A stretch of 64,000 nt of DNA from Prosopocoilus inquinatus (GCA_036172665.1 CM069877.1:24763001-24827000), one strand, 5' to 3'; numbered from the stretch's first letter, positions 1-10,630 are shown. Made by a program: numbers and translations. Notes: a model not told the origin generated them from the letters alone.

Positions 1-689
1 TATTAAATTATTTTAATTTTCTGATTTTAAAAACTAAGTAGATTCACGAAAAGGTAGGTCTCTGCAGATTTTGAAATGTCCTTTTTTATGATTAATGCAT
101 ATTCAGAATACAATATTTAAGAAAGTAAATGCGTCAATGTGCGACTTTCCAACTTATTTTAATTTTTTTAGGAACGCGCATTACTAAACAACCAATATTA
201 TAACTACATTTACATAGACCTGCTTGATGGATGTTAAGAACAGGAATATTTGAAGTGATCAGAACTCTTTTTAATTAAAATAAATGTATTATTGAATAAA
301 AAAAACAATTTCCGTTTTCCAATTAGGTTCCGCAAAAAAAATTGATGTACCACAAATAAAATATATGGTTCATTTGTTAAATTAGTTTTTATTTTTAAAT
401 GAATAAAACATGTCCATGAAGAATTAATTTTATTAATTTAAAGAATAATTAACGTTCTCTAAGAAAAGAACCGCAAAATGCTTTTTTTATTGTTATTTAA
501 TTTAGGAAAGTTTATAATAACCGAATAATAATAATACATATTAATTTTGCATCAAATCTTTTTTTTACTTATATTTATTTTATTTAGCTAATATAGTTAA
601 TCTTTTCAATTAAATTTTCAGTGAAAGATCTAGAATGTTTAACGGGGGAGGGTATATACATACATGAAAATATTATTCGTTCAGAACAC

Positions 690-754
690 GAGTAGTTGAA
701 TACACTCGTGTCACTGCTCGGGGTGTATTATTTTTTTTTTTGGGGGGGGGGGGG
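690..754 (+). repeat. hairpin plus poly-T/poly-G cassette, copy 1
   Basis: The segment starts with a small inverted repeat (ACACGAGT ... ACTCGTGT), then TCACTGCTCGG, a T run and a run of about 12 G. The same order recurs at about 3700-3769. Two copies about 3 kb apart suggest a short dispersed or duplicated element. The G runs are likely to be length-variable. Confidence 0.5.
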
Positions 755-1047
755 CAGGAGAGAGAGAGAGAGCCAATTCCTATGTAAATTTTTTGTCCAC
801 GTAATATGACGTAGTAGTACTTAGTAACGTATTTATCTGTTGCGATGGCGCCACAATTTTACGCACGCTTTTTACGCACCTTTTTAATTTAAATAATTAT
901 TTACGTTTTCTTCTCCATACATTCATTTCAGTAATACGTTATATTCTACAAAGACTCTAATATGCTGTAATATACATTACAAGTCTTTACAGAATACAAC
1001 GTATTATCTAAATGAATGTGTGGAGAAGAAAACCTAAAGAGACGCAA
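755..1047 (+). repeat. dispersed repeat, copy 1 (empty-site copy)
   Basis: The sequence is homologous to 60769-61166 (same strand) and to about 62060-62156 (opposite strand). Shared blocks include TTTTTTGTCCACGTAATATG, TAGTAACGTATTTATCTG and GCGATGGCGCCA. The far end has an inverted pair of TTTTCTTCTCCATACATT type. This copy lacks the 128-bp MITE present in the 60.8-kb copy, so it preserves the empty target site. Confidence 0.7.
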
Positions 1048-1807
1048 AATCGTACTTAAATTATGATATTTACTAGATTTTAAGCTAATAAAACAAACCA
1101 CATATTATTCTTAAATTACTATATTTAACTGCAAAAGTAACTGCAAGTAATAACACATTATTTGTAGATTCCCACTAAGCATAGAATGTTACATAGCATT
1201 TCTGAAACGTTTTCAACACAACTTAGCAACATTTTTAACAAAATGTTGATAGAATATTACGAATGGTATATGGAATGTTATGAAACACCAATGTAATGTT
1301 ATCACATAACAGAATAATAACATTTATTGAAAATATCGAAATAATTTTACAACTTGGCATGAAACATTACATAATATTGTTGGAACATATTTTTATGATA
1401 AGTAACGTTTTATTGAAATGTTATAATAACAACCCAAATTCAACGATGTCACAATTATTTAATGCGCATGTGCGCAATAATATTATGGCGTCGCAGCTTT
1501 CCCTTCACTCTTCACTGGTTCCGTCAATTTACTAAACTTTTCGACTTATCTTCCGATTGCTGCTGATAGTGCTGATTGTCGTTGCTGTTCTTAATTTGGG
1601 GACATAAAACATCATCTATTTAATAAAAAGGTAAGCAGTTTAATTTAATACTTCTATTTTACGTATTAAATTGTATGTTTATGAATCATCATTAACATGC
1701 GCAATATGTCGCAGTTTGAATTTGTACCTACCTCTCAAATGTTTAGTGTTAAAAACGTAAAATCTATAAATAAAAAATATATCTCGACTTCTTATATGAC
1801 AAAAACT

Positions 1808-1936
1808 GATAGCGTTTTCTACTGACGTGCACTACATGCACTGAGTGCGCACTCGGAGTAACTCCAACTCATTTTATTACTTGAGGTTGGAAGAAGATGG
1901 GAGGTACACTGAGTACGACTCAGTGCATAAGATTCT
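1808..1936. repeat. MITE-like hairpin related to the TMEM50 intron 2 MITE
   Basis: The left edge (ATAGCGTTTTCTACTGACG) and an internal CACTGAGTGCGCACT block resemble the terminal repeats of the MITE at 53226-53354. The right edge is degenerate, so the limits are approximate. Confidence 0.35.
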
Positions 1937-3699
1937 ACTTTTTTTATATCTGCAAATTAGCATATTAATTGGTGAAAGTGACAATGCTAGAAGAAAATTT
2001 GAAAGTACTATTTTCATACTTAATAGAAAAAAGCTAGAATTCAGGTTCATCGCATAACCTAAATTTTGTATTCTGACAGTTCTTGCGATTACCACAGAAC
2101 TTGTACTGTTCAATCTACGGTACGTACCATCGCGACCAGAAAATACTGGGATAAAGGAGTTCTAATTTTTGGTAGAAATTAAGCAAAATATTTTGGTTTA
2201 AACTCAACTTTGAACAAAAGTCAGAATGAAGTTTCTTGTTATGGTTTTACTTTGACAATAAAAGTAGTATTAACTGATTCTTAATTCGCGATGGTACTTT
2301 TGTTTCCGAGGTGTATTTTTTTTGTTGAAAGCTCGTTATAAGTTTATTAAATATAAGGATGTCAATACGGGAATTCCCTTCATCCACTACGCCCTTTCAA
2401 TTCTAAATTTAGAGCAAAATAGTGGAAATCAACTGAAAATTTATACAAATACAGCCAATTGTATTACTCTATAAAATTTGTGCTGGATTTATCTTACTTT
2501 TAAGCCAAAGCTAAGCAAAAAGACATTTGCTTTCACTTCAGGTTTGGAAAGTGACATTGTCTTAGGAAAAGGGAAAAAACCTATGCAGTTAGGCTGCACT
2601 ATCGCTTTTCGATAAATCCTCGAAAGTGATGCTTTACTACATTTTAATGATAGAATACAGAATGTAATATACACGTAGAAAATATAGAGGTAAAATGCCT
2701 TATTTATTTTACGTATTTGTAAAACAGATAAATTTCAGATTATCAGTCACGTCTAAATGTTTTTATATTAATAAGGAAAAATTGAAATGTTGAAAAACTG
2801 ATGAAGGGTAAGTAATACGATTTTTTTTAATAGTTTTGACATTATAATGTACTTATATATCATTTTCTTAATTTATATTTACAGAATTTTGGCACCTCAC
2901 CGAGAACAAAATTTTTAGCATGGTAAAATGATGAAGCCATACAAGTTTTTGAAGCAAATGCATGATTAACAACGATTAAATAGAAGTTTTGGACCAAACT
3001 CAACTCAGCAAATAGACACAGCTGATACGTAGCTTTACGTTGTATTGTCTCCCACCTGCAAGGACACCTATTTCGCCCGCTTATATTAATAAGCGGATTA
3101 GATTTTATAATTATTATGATCTTCACGGTTTATATTTTTATATTTGGTGTTTCCACATATTATTTTGATTGTAAATACATATATGGATGTCCACCCAAGT
3201 TTCATTAATTGTATTAATAAACACTTTGCATAGTATTAGATTAGATTCCTTCTGTGTCATAATTAGAAAATATAATTTATGTAGATACTTTAATACAGGA
3301 TATACTTTATCTTTGGATTTGGTCATTGGGACTTTCTTACAAGAGGATGGGTTTCGAATTTATTAAATCTATCCCTGTCTCACAAAATAAGAAAGATCTC
3401 AGGATAAGGAGAATTTGAATATTATACATATGTGAGTAAGAATCCTTTGCAACTACTTATTATGAATACAGTTTCGATTACAGTGGGATCCCTTAGACAG
3501 CTGTTTCGACCCAGTTTGGGGGCTCCTCAGCAAAGGGGTAGCGCTGTAATGAAACATTTTAAAGTTTACAAGTGTTAAAGCAGCTTTATCGAAGTGGACG
3601 TTAGGATCTGTTACATTGCTTCATACTGCTAAACTAAAAATTTGCACCAGTCAGTACGGAATGAACTGACATACAAAAACTATGTTAGTGTTAGTGAGT

Positions 3700-3769
3700 A
3701 GTTGAATACACTCGTGTCACTGCTCGGAGTGTATTCTTTTTGTATTCTTTTTTTTTTGGGGGGGGGGGT
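3700..3769 (+). repeat. hairpin plus poly-T/poly-G cassette, copy 2
   Basis: This is the second copy of the cassette at about 690-754, with the same GAGTAGTTGAATACACTCG core, T run and G run. The sequence after the G run differs between the copies, so the shared unit ends there. Confidence 0.5.
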
Positions 3770-3795
3770 AGAAACAATACCTAATCTGTATGTAT

Positions 3796-4097
3796 TGTAG
3801 CGCGCTCACTACGTCACACTGAAGGCGTCAATGAGTCGGTCGCCGGGCTGTCTGCATCGAACAAACTCGTCTTTTCCAGCGTGGAACAAACGAGAAAGCA
3901 GCGTAGAATATAAAATCGGCCGGAGTGGATTCAGGAGTCAGTCGAGTTCTAATTAGCGATCGTCGAAGTTACATTTAGTGTATAAAATAAATTGTTGCAA
4001 ATAAATTAGATGGTAATCATTATTAAATTACGGTTAAGTTTGTTACCGAGTGTTTTATTCGATTAAATAAATTAATTTAAACCCTAGAAACGTAACA
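3796..4097 (+). mobile_element. solo LTR of the Gypsy-A family
   Basis: The sequence runs from TGTAGCGCGCTC to CGTAACA and is flanked by a 4-bp duplication GTAT (3792-3795 and 4098-4101). It is clearly similar to the 3' LTR at 47546-47870, sharing the ATAAAATCGGCCGG segment, GCGATCGTCGAAGTTA and the terminal AACCCTAGAAACGTAACA. No internal region follows. The intact 4-bp duplication means it arose by LTR-LTR recombination after a normal integration. Confidence 0.85.
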
Positions 4098-4112
4098 GTA
4101 TTTATACTATTA

Positions 4113-4234
4113 AGGTCCAGTTTTACAATTGCAGCTCAACTTTGAGCTGAGGTTTAAACCCTTAGCAACGATTATTTCAACAATTGTTGTGAAGGGTTTA
4201 AGCTTCGGCTCAACCGTGATTGTAAAACTGGGCC
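4113..4234. mobile_element. PIF/Harbinger-like MITE, copy a
   Basis: A 122-bp element with terminal inverted repeats (AGGTCCAGTTTTACAATTG and CAATT/GATTGTAAAACTGGGCC) and a TTA target duplication (4110-4112 and 4235-4237). The inner part is also self-complementary (GCTTAAACCCTT type), so the whole unit folds into a hairpin. A 3-bp TWA duplication is typical of PIF/Harbinger. No transposase is encoded. Confidence 0.75.
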
Positions 4235-4484
4235 TTACTGCAGCAATTACCTGTCAACACCTGGACAACATCAGATAAACACAGAAATAATATGTTATGG
4301 CCAAAGCAGTGGTTTTTAAATGTGTGACTGCTAAAAAGAAGTTGGGAAACTGTTTTAGAGTATAAAATTATTCGTTTGTTATCACTGTATGCTTTACGTT
4401 TCTTGAAAATTTGTTTCATTACGAAAAAGAGCTATTTAAGTAGAATTCATAATTATTTCGCACTAAAACTGCAATCCGGACCAC

Positions 4485-4887
4485 TGTAGCGATCTCCAAA
4501 GCTCGTTAGATCGTTCCACTGTGCGGCGGGTTAAAAATGCATACACATCAAAGTGAGTCGCTGGACAGATGGCATTACGGTCTGTCATGAGGCGAGAGAT
4601 AGATGGCGCGCAACTAATAAAGTCGTGATGATTACAGGTGCCTACATGTGGAAGCAGAAATAATGCACAATAATAGACGTTTCCGAGAATTCAACGGAAA
4701 TGATACGAGTGTTTTAATCGATTAAGGCCCGGTTTCACCATCACAGTTTAACTTTAAGCTCCGTTTTATTCCTATGGAAACAATTATCTTTGCAATTGTT
4801 ACTATGGGAATAAAGCGAAGTTTAAAGTTAAACTGTGATAGTGAAACCGGGCCTAAATAAATTAATTTTAACCCTAGAAACGTAACA
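4485..4887 (+). mobile_element. Gypsy-A 5' LTR, interrupted by a MITE
   Basis: The region starts TGTAGCGATCTCC and ends AACCCTAGAAACGTAACA, directly before a candidate primer-binding site. Without the inserted 128-bp MITE it is about 270 bp. Only its last 60 bp or so match the solo LTR (3796-4097) and the 3' LTR (47546-47870). Its U3-like part is different from both. The flanks CCAC (left) and ATAT (right of the 3' LTR) do not form a target duplication, so the 5' and 3' ends may not come from one integration event. Confidence 0.6.
4726..4853. mobile_element. PIF/Harbinger-like MITE, copy b, inside the 5' LTR
   Basis: A 128-bp element bounded by GGCCCGGTTTCACCATCACAG and its inverted partner CTGTGATAGTGAAACCGGGCC, flanked by TAA (4723-4725 and 4854-4856). 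Removing it restores the LTR sequence seen uninterrupted at 4055-4075 (TCGATTAAATAAATT), which proves insertion into the LTR. It is a diverged subfamily of copies a and c. Confidence 0.8.
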
Positions 4888-4888
4888 C

Positions 4889-4905
4889 TGGTGTCGGTGT
4901 GCGGG
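4889..4905 (+). promoter_or_regulatory. candidate primer-binding site of Gypsy-A
   Basis: TGGTGTCGGTGTGCGGG begins one base after the LTR end. The TGG start and location fit a tRNA primer-binding site. The first eight bases resemble those used with leucine tRNA, but I could not match the whole 17-mer to a tRNA. Confidence 0.45.
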
Positions 4906-4983
4906 TTTGTGCAAATAAATAAACAATTTAAAGTAAATTAAATTTAATCAGATTATTAAATAAGTACAGTATCGAAAGAAACA

Positions 4984-7068
4984 ATGGCTACGAGAAAAGT
5001 GTTGTTGAAAGACTTAAAAGTGGCCGAATTAAAAACCGAATTGGAAGAACGAGAGTTAAAAACCTGTGGTTTGAAAGGCGCACTTCAACAGCGTCTCCGA
5101 TGCGATTTGTTGACAGCTGGTGAAGAACCAGAGACGTTCCTTTTCGAAATTTCGTGTGGTTCCGTCGATTTTAATAAAATCTTGAAGGACGAATTTCGAG
5201 AACAATCCAGAAATTTCAAGGACGAACTTCGAGAACAATTCAAAAATTTGGACGAGAAGTTTCAAGAACAGTCTGGAAATTTAGAGAAGCTTCGAGAACA
5301 ATCCAGAAATTTAGAGGAGAAGCTTCTAGAACAATCTGGATGTTTCGACAAATTACAAAATAAATTGTTGGAACAGTCTAGAGACTTAGACGATGAACTT
5401 TTAGAACAGTCCGGAAATTTGAAGGGTGAATTTCTAGAACAAACGAAAGGACTCGAAGATAAACTAGTGGTAAAAATATCGGAAGAAACAAGAAACCTGC
5501 AAAGAAATGTGGAGGAAATAATATACCAGCAGGATAACAAAATCAAGAATCTGGAACAAATCATGGCGGGGTTGCGAGTGTTCGGGCATCAGCCACCAGT
5601 AGAAACACTAGAAAATAATGAAACCCGAATTGTGGAAGGACTAGCAGAAAATTCGAAATTGAAAATAAAACCACCAACGTTCGATGGAAAGTCTTCTTGG
5701 CCCAACTACTTCAAACAGTTGGAAGCAGCAGCAAAGGCGAACAGATGGACGGCCAGCGAAAAAGCCACTTCGTTAATTGTAGCCTTGAGAGGGGACGCTA
5801 TCGATGTGCTACAGACGATGCCGCCAGAGGAACAAGAAGACTTCGACAAGCTGGTGAATAGGATGGAAATGCGTTACGAACAGGCCCATCTGACCGAGGT
5901 ATACCATGCACAGTTGAGGAATCGTTGTCAGAAATCCGGAGAAAGTCTTCAGGAATTCGAAGCGGACGTAGCGCGTCTGGTCCAGTTGGCATATCCCACA
6001 GCTCCTGTTGAATTCCTCAAATGTTTGACGGTGCAGACCTTCATAGATGGAATCCGTGACGCAGACAACCAGCAGGCATTGAGAATGACCCATCCGAAGA
6101 CGTCCAAGAACGCATTGGCTTATGCCTTGGAATTTGAAGCGGCGAGACGAGTCTCAAAAGGGCATGTCAAGGTGGGAGCGGCTAAGGACTCCCAAGAGGA
6201 AGAAGAGGAAGAATCCGCTAACGCAAAGGTGGGATCTGCTATAAAGGAGCGACCCAGGGAATATACCACCGCCGAGGATGTTCACCGCATTGTGGAACAG
6301 GTCTTCAAGCAGAAGAAGCCGCTGGTGTGTTGGAATTGCCAGGAGGGAGGACATGTTCGCAGGCGATGTCCAAAGCCCAGACAGGATCCAAGGAAGCCAC
6401 AATTACACCAAGCCGAGTCGGTGCAGAAGGGGCAAACGTCGACCCGTATTCAAAGGCCCTCAAAGACGAAAGCCAAACAAGTAATATCCCTACGGCAGTT
6501 AACCAGCAGTGTCTTCGTGGATGTTACCATTGATGACATTCCTCACACCATGTTATTGGATACGGATGCGACGAAGACCATCCTAAGACCCGACGTCATC
6601 AAGTCATCTGGACGCACCGAGCCGACCAAGTGGAGACTGAAAACTGCAACTGGAACATCAGCAACTGTCCACGGTGAAGTAGAGGTTATCATCACCATTG
6701 GTTCAACTCCAATAAAACACAGTGTACTGGTAGCAGACATAGAGAAAGAGTGTCCTCGTTGGGAAAATGTTGTTGACGGTGAAGAAGGAAGTACCTGTCC
6801 GACTGATGAACATCAATTGTTTCTCCGTCAATTGTTTGTCCGTCAATATCAAGAAAGGAACCATCTTGGGAAGCTGCACCATGGTGTCCTCCATCTCCCG
6901 CCAACTTTAAACAAACGTGCCAGAAGCGAAAGTCCCAATGAAGTTATGGGAAATGGTTATGTCAACAGCCCAGGAATTGACTCCAGAGCAGAAGACAAAA
7001 GCAAAGAATCTGATCGGCCGCTATCAAGATGTATTCGAGGTAGAAAATGGATCCAAGGGAAGAACTGA
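4984..7068 (+). CDS. Gypsy-A Gag with SAP domain, zinc knuckle and inactivated protease
   Basis: Order in the 694-aa product: a SAP-like helix pair (about residues 5-42, [19 protein letters not shown]), which in other proteins binds AT-rich DNA. Next comes a long coiled coil (about 65-165) made of degenerate repeats of EQSRNL/KDELRE type, and a retrotransposon Gag core (about 225-400). A CCHC knuckle follows ([14 protein letters not shown], about 450), then a retropepsin segment (about 500-590). The protease catalytic triplet is DTD in [10 protein letters not shown] where retropepsins have DTG, so the enzyme is probably dead. After about residue 590 the frame is lost and the pol frame continues in another register from 6917. 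The ATG lies about 95 bp after the LTR, as expected. SAP at the Gag N-terminus is the unusual feature. Confidence 0.85.
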   Translation: MATRKVLLKDLKVAELKTELEERELKTCGLKGALQQRLRCDLLTAGEEPETFLFEISCGSVDFNKILKDEFREQSRNFKDELREQFKNLDEKFQEQSGNLEKLREQSRNLEEKLLEQSGCFDKLQNKLLEQSRDLDDELLEQSGNLKGEFLEQTKGLEDKLVVKISEETRNLQRNVEEIIYQQDNKIKNLEQIMAGLRVFGHQPPVETLENNETRIVEGLAENSKLKIKPPTFDGKSSWPNYFKQLEAAAKANRWTASEKATSLIVALRGDAIDVLQTMPPEEQEDFDKLVNRMEMRYEQAHLTEVYHAQLRNRCQKSGESLQEFEADVARLVQLAYPTAPVEFLKCLTVQTFIDGIRDADNQQALRMTHPKTSKNALAYALEFEAARRVSKGHVKVGAAKDSQEEEEEESANAKVGSAIKERPREYTTAEDVHRIVEQVFKQKKPLVCWNCQEGGHVRRRCPKPRQDPRKPQLHQAESVQKGQTSTRIQRPSKTKAKQVISLRQLTSSVFVDVTIDDIPHTMLLDTDATKTILRPDVIKSSGRTEPTKWRLKTATGTSATVHGEVEVIITIGSTPIKHSVLVADIEKECPRWENVVDGEEGSTCPTDEHQLFLRQLFVRQYQERNHLGKLHHGVLHLPPTLNKRARSESPNEVMGNGYVNSPGIDSRAEDKSKESDRPLSRCIRGRKWIQGKN

Positions 7069-7668
7069 TGTCGTGAAACGCAAAATAGAGACTGGAGAAG
7101 AAAGACCTATCCGTCAAGCTCCAAGGCGATTACCGTTGGCGAAGCGTGAGGAAGCGGAACGCATTATTTGCGAGATGGAAAAGCATAATGTAATAGAACC
7201 ATCAAGCAGCCCGTGGGCGTCACCAGTAGTGCTTGTGAAGAAGAAGGATGGGTCCACCAGGTTCTGTGTAGACTACCGGTTACTCAACAATGTCACCAAG
7301 AAGCTATTCCCTGCCACAGGTTGATGATACCCTGGACACTCTGGCCGGCTCAAAGATATTCTCAACTTTGGACTTAAAGAGTGGGTATTGGCAAGTGGAG
7401 CTGGCGCCTGAAGATCGAGAAAAGACGGCGTTTTCCATTGGTAAGGGTCTGTGGCAGTTCACAGTGATGCCATTCGGGTTATGTAATGCTCCAGCGACAT
7501 TCGAGAGGTTAATGGAGACGGTTCTGAAAGGTCTGTCATGGACAACGTGCATGGTGTACCGTGACGACATAATTGTCGTGGGAAAGACGTTCGACGACCA
7601 ACTGAGGAACCTGAAAGGAGTGTTCCAGCGGCTTCGCGGAGCTGGATTAAAGCTTAGCCTCAAGAAGT
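6917..7668 (+). pseudogene. Gypsy-A pol, N-terminal part of reverse transcriptase (cut)
   Basis: Two overlapping frames (6917-7324 and 7290-7736) together give the first half of a Ty3/Gypsy reverse transcriptase. Visible parts are the linker with RQAPRRLP, then [20 protein letters not shown], a frameshift near 7310, LDLKSGYWQVEL and MPFGLCNAPATFERLM. The catalytic box reads YRDD in place of YLDD. Homology stops at KLSLKK (7668), where foreign DNA begins. The continuation, CHLFQ...EVNYLGHIV, is found at 44940. The copy is therefore dead three times over: frameshift, active-site change and interruption. Confidence 0.85.
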
Positions 7669-7681
7669 CCCAAGCAGCAAG
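7669..7681 (+). repeat. 13-bp inverted repeat at the left edge of the insert in Gypsy-A
   Basis: CCCAAGCAGCAAG here is the exact inverse of CTTGCTGCTTGGG at 44926-44938. Outside the pair, Gypsy-A resumes on each side with only a GT overlap. On the right the same bases are part of the Gypsy-B 3' region, so the left copy may be the remnant of the other arm of the Gypsy-B palindrome. Confidence 0.6.
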
Positions 7682-8740
7682 CAGTCGTTTTTATCACGTC
7701 ATTATTTGGTCAAAATTGGTCAATGACGTCGAATGACCAGTTTTAAACGTCATTTTTTCGTAAAAATTTTGTTTAAAATTTGACGTTTATAAATCACGTG
7801 AATAGAACGTCACATTAATAACATAAATTTGACACTAATTTTAAAAGTTTCGTTTCGATAATAAATTTAGTTATAGATTTGACAAGATATTAGATTTTGT
7901 AGGAAAGTATACATTATAAACATGATTGAATTTATTAACTAATACCATTTTAATACATAAGAAATTTACTAGACTTCCACGTATTACGGGGTATGCGACG
8001 CATGCGCCGACACTCGACATTGGGACATTGTTCTTGCGTATCGTAATCGTAGTGCCCGCAGTGCTTAAATTTTAGTGCAATTCGTTTTTAAGCGTTAATT
8101 TATTATGTATTAGCTAACTAATCTACTTGTGCGTGTACTTGCTTTAGGTATTTATTGTTTTAGTTATTAGTAAACTGTGTGAAGAAGGTGGGTATTGGTA
8201 ACTCATATTTCATAACCTGTTATATTAATATTTTAACGGTCTTTGAGATAGGACTTGGGCATTTTTCTTTTTCGTTTTCTTAATTCAATTCTTTTATTTC
8301 ATTAAAGAGTAGAATCGGACTGTTTAGTAATAGCTTTTTATTTTATTTTTATTTGGAATTTTACAAAATATGTATGAATTTATTTAAAATATTATTTATT
8401 TATTGTTCGTAGGTATATGTATACATATGTACAGATATTTGAATAAAAATTAAAACATTAATTAGTTTTTTGGTTACTTATATATAAGCTTAGGATAATT
8501 ATGCATTAAAAAACTTCAAAATATGCATGCACATATGCACTAAAATCATCAAAAATATGCACTTAAATATGCATTAAAAATTAACTTTTATAGAATAAAT
8601 AATATTTTTTATGTTACCACATTCTTCATTATTTTGCTACAAAAAAACAAAAACTTTTTTTTAATTCTAAATTATTTATTTAGTCGTTATTATAGAAACA
8701 AATTATAATTACATTTAACTAAAACATATATATATATATT

Positions 8741-9650
8741 TTAGCACGATAGACCTTGTAGGTCCTTGGCTTGCGCGACTATTTTTCGCCATTCTCTTCT
8801 GTCACTTGCTTTAACTTTCCAATTTCTCCATCCAATTGCTTCTAGGTCCTTTTCGACTTCATCCAGCCACCTCTTTTTAGGTCTCCCTTTTTTCTTATTT
8901 CCTGTATATCCCCTATTGATGACAATCTTCGGCAGTCTTCCTTCTTCTAATCTTTGTACATGTCCTATCCATCTAATTCTATTCATCTTTATTTGTGTTA
9001 TGATGTTCGGTTGGTCGAATATGTTTTCTAGTTCCTTATTTGTTTTTCTCCTCCATTGGTCGCCCTCTTTTGTTCCTCCGTAGATTCTTCTTAATAACTT
9101 GCGTTCCCATCTCAGTAGTGATTGTTCCTCCTGTTTGGTCACAGTCCAAGTTTCCGATCCGTACAGGATTGTAGGTCGTATTACAGTTTTGTATAAGCGT
9201 GTTTTCAGTTGTCTCGAAATGTCCTTATTCGATAGGAGTTTGTTTAGCGCTCCTACAGTCTTATTTCCTTTGGTAAGTCTTTCTCTAATTTCTACTTTCA
9301 AGTCGTTCCTTGCCGTAATTTTGACCCCTAGATAGTTATAGCTGTCTACCCCTTCGAATCTATAATAACGCTCTTGTTCCATATTGACTTTTAATTCTCC
9401 GTTTGTTCTCATGTTATTATTTGCGCTCATCCACATATATTTTGACTTCTTATCATTTATTTTCAGTCCAACCTTTTCTGCTTCTTTTATTAATGTTTCT
9501 GTCGCCGCTTTCAGATCTTTCTTCGTCTTTGCAATGATCGTGATGTCGTCAGCGTATGCAAGACATTGGTGTCGCCTGTCGTAAATTAAACACCATCTAT
9601 TTAGCTTTCCTCTTCTTATTATTGTCTCTATAGCGTCGTTGCAAGAGGAT
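8741..9650 (-). pseudogene. LINE reverse transcriptase, C-terminal half
   Basis: This is the continuation of the RT broken at 28845. The YADD box (CLAYADDITI), the following helix with EAEKVGLKIN and KKSKYM, and a C-terminal region with RTRLYKTVIRPTILYGSETW and a W-rich tail (RRKTNKELENIF, RIRWIGHV) are intact. Between the Polinton insertion point and the YADD box the frame is disturbed and appears shortened, so part of the region before YADD is lost. The stop codon lies at 8741, followed by an AT-repeat tail. Confidence 0.85.
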
Positions 9651-9656
9651 CGCCTT
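9651..9656 (+). repeat. Polinton target-site duplication, left
   Basis: CGCCTT, repeated at 28839-28844. Six base pairs is the standard Polinton duplication length. Confidence 0.95.
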
Positions 9657-9800
9657 AGTAGTAGGAATAGGCCGATTCTGGAACCTCCTCCGACCTTGAC
9701 CAATAAAATTCAAGGTCAAGGTCGGAGGAGGTTCCAGAATCGGCCTATTCCTGACGTGACCCCACCATGAGCTTCAAGGTCAAGGTCATGACCTTGAGGT
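9657..9800 (+). repeat. Polinton left TIR with internal hairpin
   Basis: The terminal sequence matches the inverse of the right end for about 120 bp with few differences. Inside it, 9663-9701 is the exact inverse complement of 9714-9752 (39-bp arms, 12-bp loop), so each end can fold on itself. The right end has the same arrangement. Confidence 0.95.
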
Positions 9801-10552
9801 GACCTTGAAATGACCTTGAGGTGACCTTGAAATGTCCTTGAGGTGACCTTGAAATGACCGTGAGGTGACCTTGAGGTGACCTTGAAATGACCTTGAGGTG
9901 ACCTTGAAATGACCTTGAGGTGACCTTGAAATGACCTTGTGGTGACCTTGAGATGACCTTGTGGTGACCTTGAGGTGACCTTGAAATGACCTTGAGGTGA
10001 CCTTGAATTGACCTTGAATTGACCTTGAGGTGACCTTGAAATGACCTTGAGGTGACCTTGAAATGACCTTGAGGTGACCTTGAAATGACCTTGAGGTGAC
10101 CTTGAGATGACCTTGAAATGACCTTGAGGTGACCTTGAAATGACCTTGAGGTGACCTTGAAATGACCTTGAGGTGACCTTGAAATGACCTCGAGGTGACC
10201 TTGAAATGACCTTGAGGTGACCTTGAAATGACCTTGAGGTGACCTTGAAATGACCTCGAGGTGACCTTGAAATGACCTTGAGGTGACCTTGAAATGACCT
10301 CGAGGTGACCTTGAAATGACCTCGAGGTGACCTCGAGGTGACCTTGAAATGACCTTGAGGTGACCTTGAAATGACCTCGAGGTGACCTTGAAATGACCTT
10401 GAGGTGACCTTGAAATAACCTTGAAATGACCTTGAAATGACCTCGAGGTGACCTTGAAATTACCTTGAAATGACTCTGAGGTGACCTTTAAATGACCTTG
10501 GGGTGACCTTGAGGCGACCTTGAAATGACTGAGGTGACCTCGTAACGGACCT
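9789..10552 (+). repeat. 11-bp tandem array of TGACCTTGA nuclear-receptor half-sites
   Basis: About 70 units alternate TGACCTTGAGG and TGACCTTGAAA, giving an 11-bp period with a 22-bp higher order. Some units have CTCGAGG or single-base variants. Read on the minus strand each unit holds TCAAGGTCA, the extended monomer site of FTZ-F1/NR5A and ERR receptors. The array lies between the TIR and the polymerase promoter. The right subterminal region has scattered versions of the same word but no array. Confidence 0.9.
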
Positions 10553-10620
10553 TGAAGCGCGGTGACTCAAATGTAATTGTTTTGAAATAATCCTGACGCA
10601 ACCTGTTATTGAATATGTAC

Positions 10621-10630
10621 CTATTTAAGG
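10621..10630 (+). promoter_or_regulatory. TATA-like box of the Polinton polymerase gene
   Basis: CTATTTAAGG, about 105 bp before the polymerase ATG and directly downstream of the half-site array. The wording T(A)TTTAAGGAGG resembles the TATAAAAGGAGG box at 20931-20940. Confidence 0.5.

Larger units (their letters stand above)
1..3795. other. AT-rich gene-free flank
   Basis: No credible gene is visible. The open frames here are short, AT-driven and lack family motifs. The stretch holds a dispersed repeat (755-1047), a MITE-like hairpin (1808-1936) and two copies of a cassette ending in poly-T/poly-G (about 690-754 and 3700-3769). The rest is low-complexity AT-rich DNA with no feature I can support. 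Confidence 0.6.

Noticed and set aside
9789..10552. CRISPR-like array
   Set aside because: Units are contiguous 11-bp repeats with no unique spacers, in a eukaryotic transposon.
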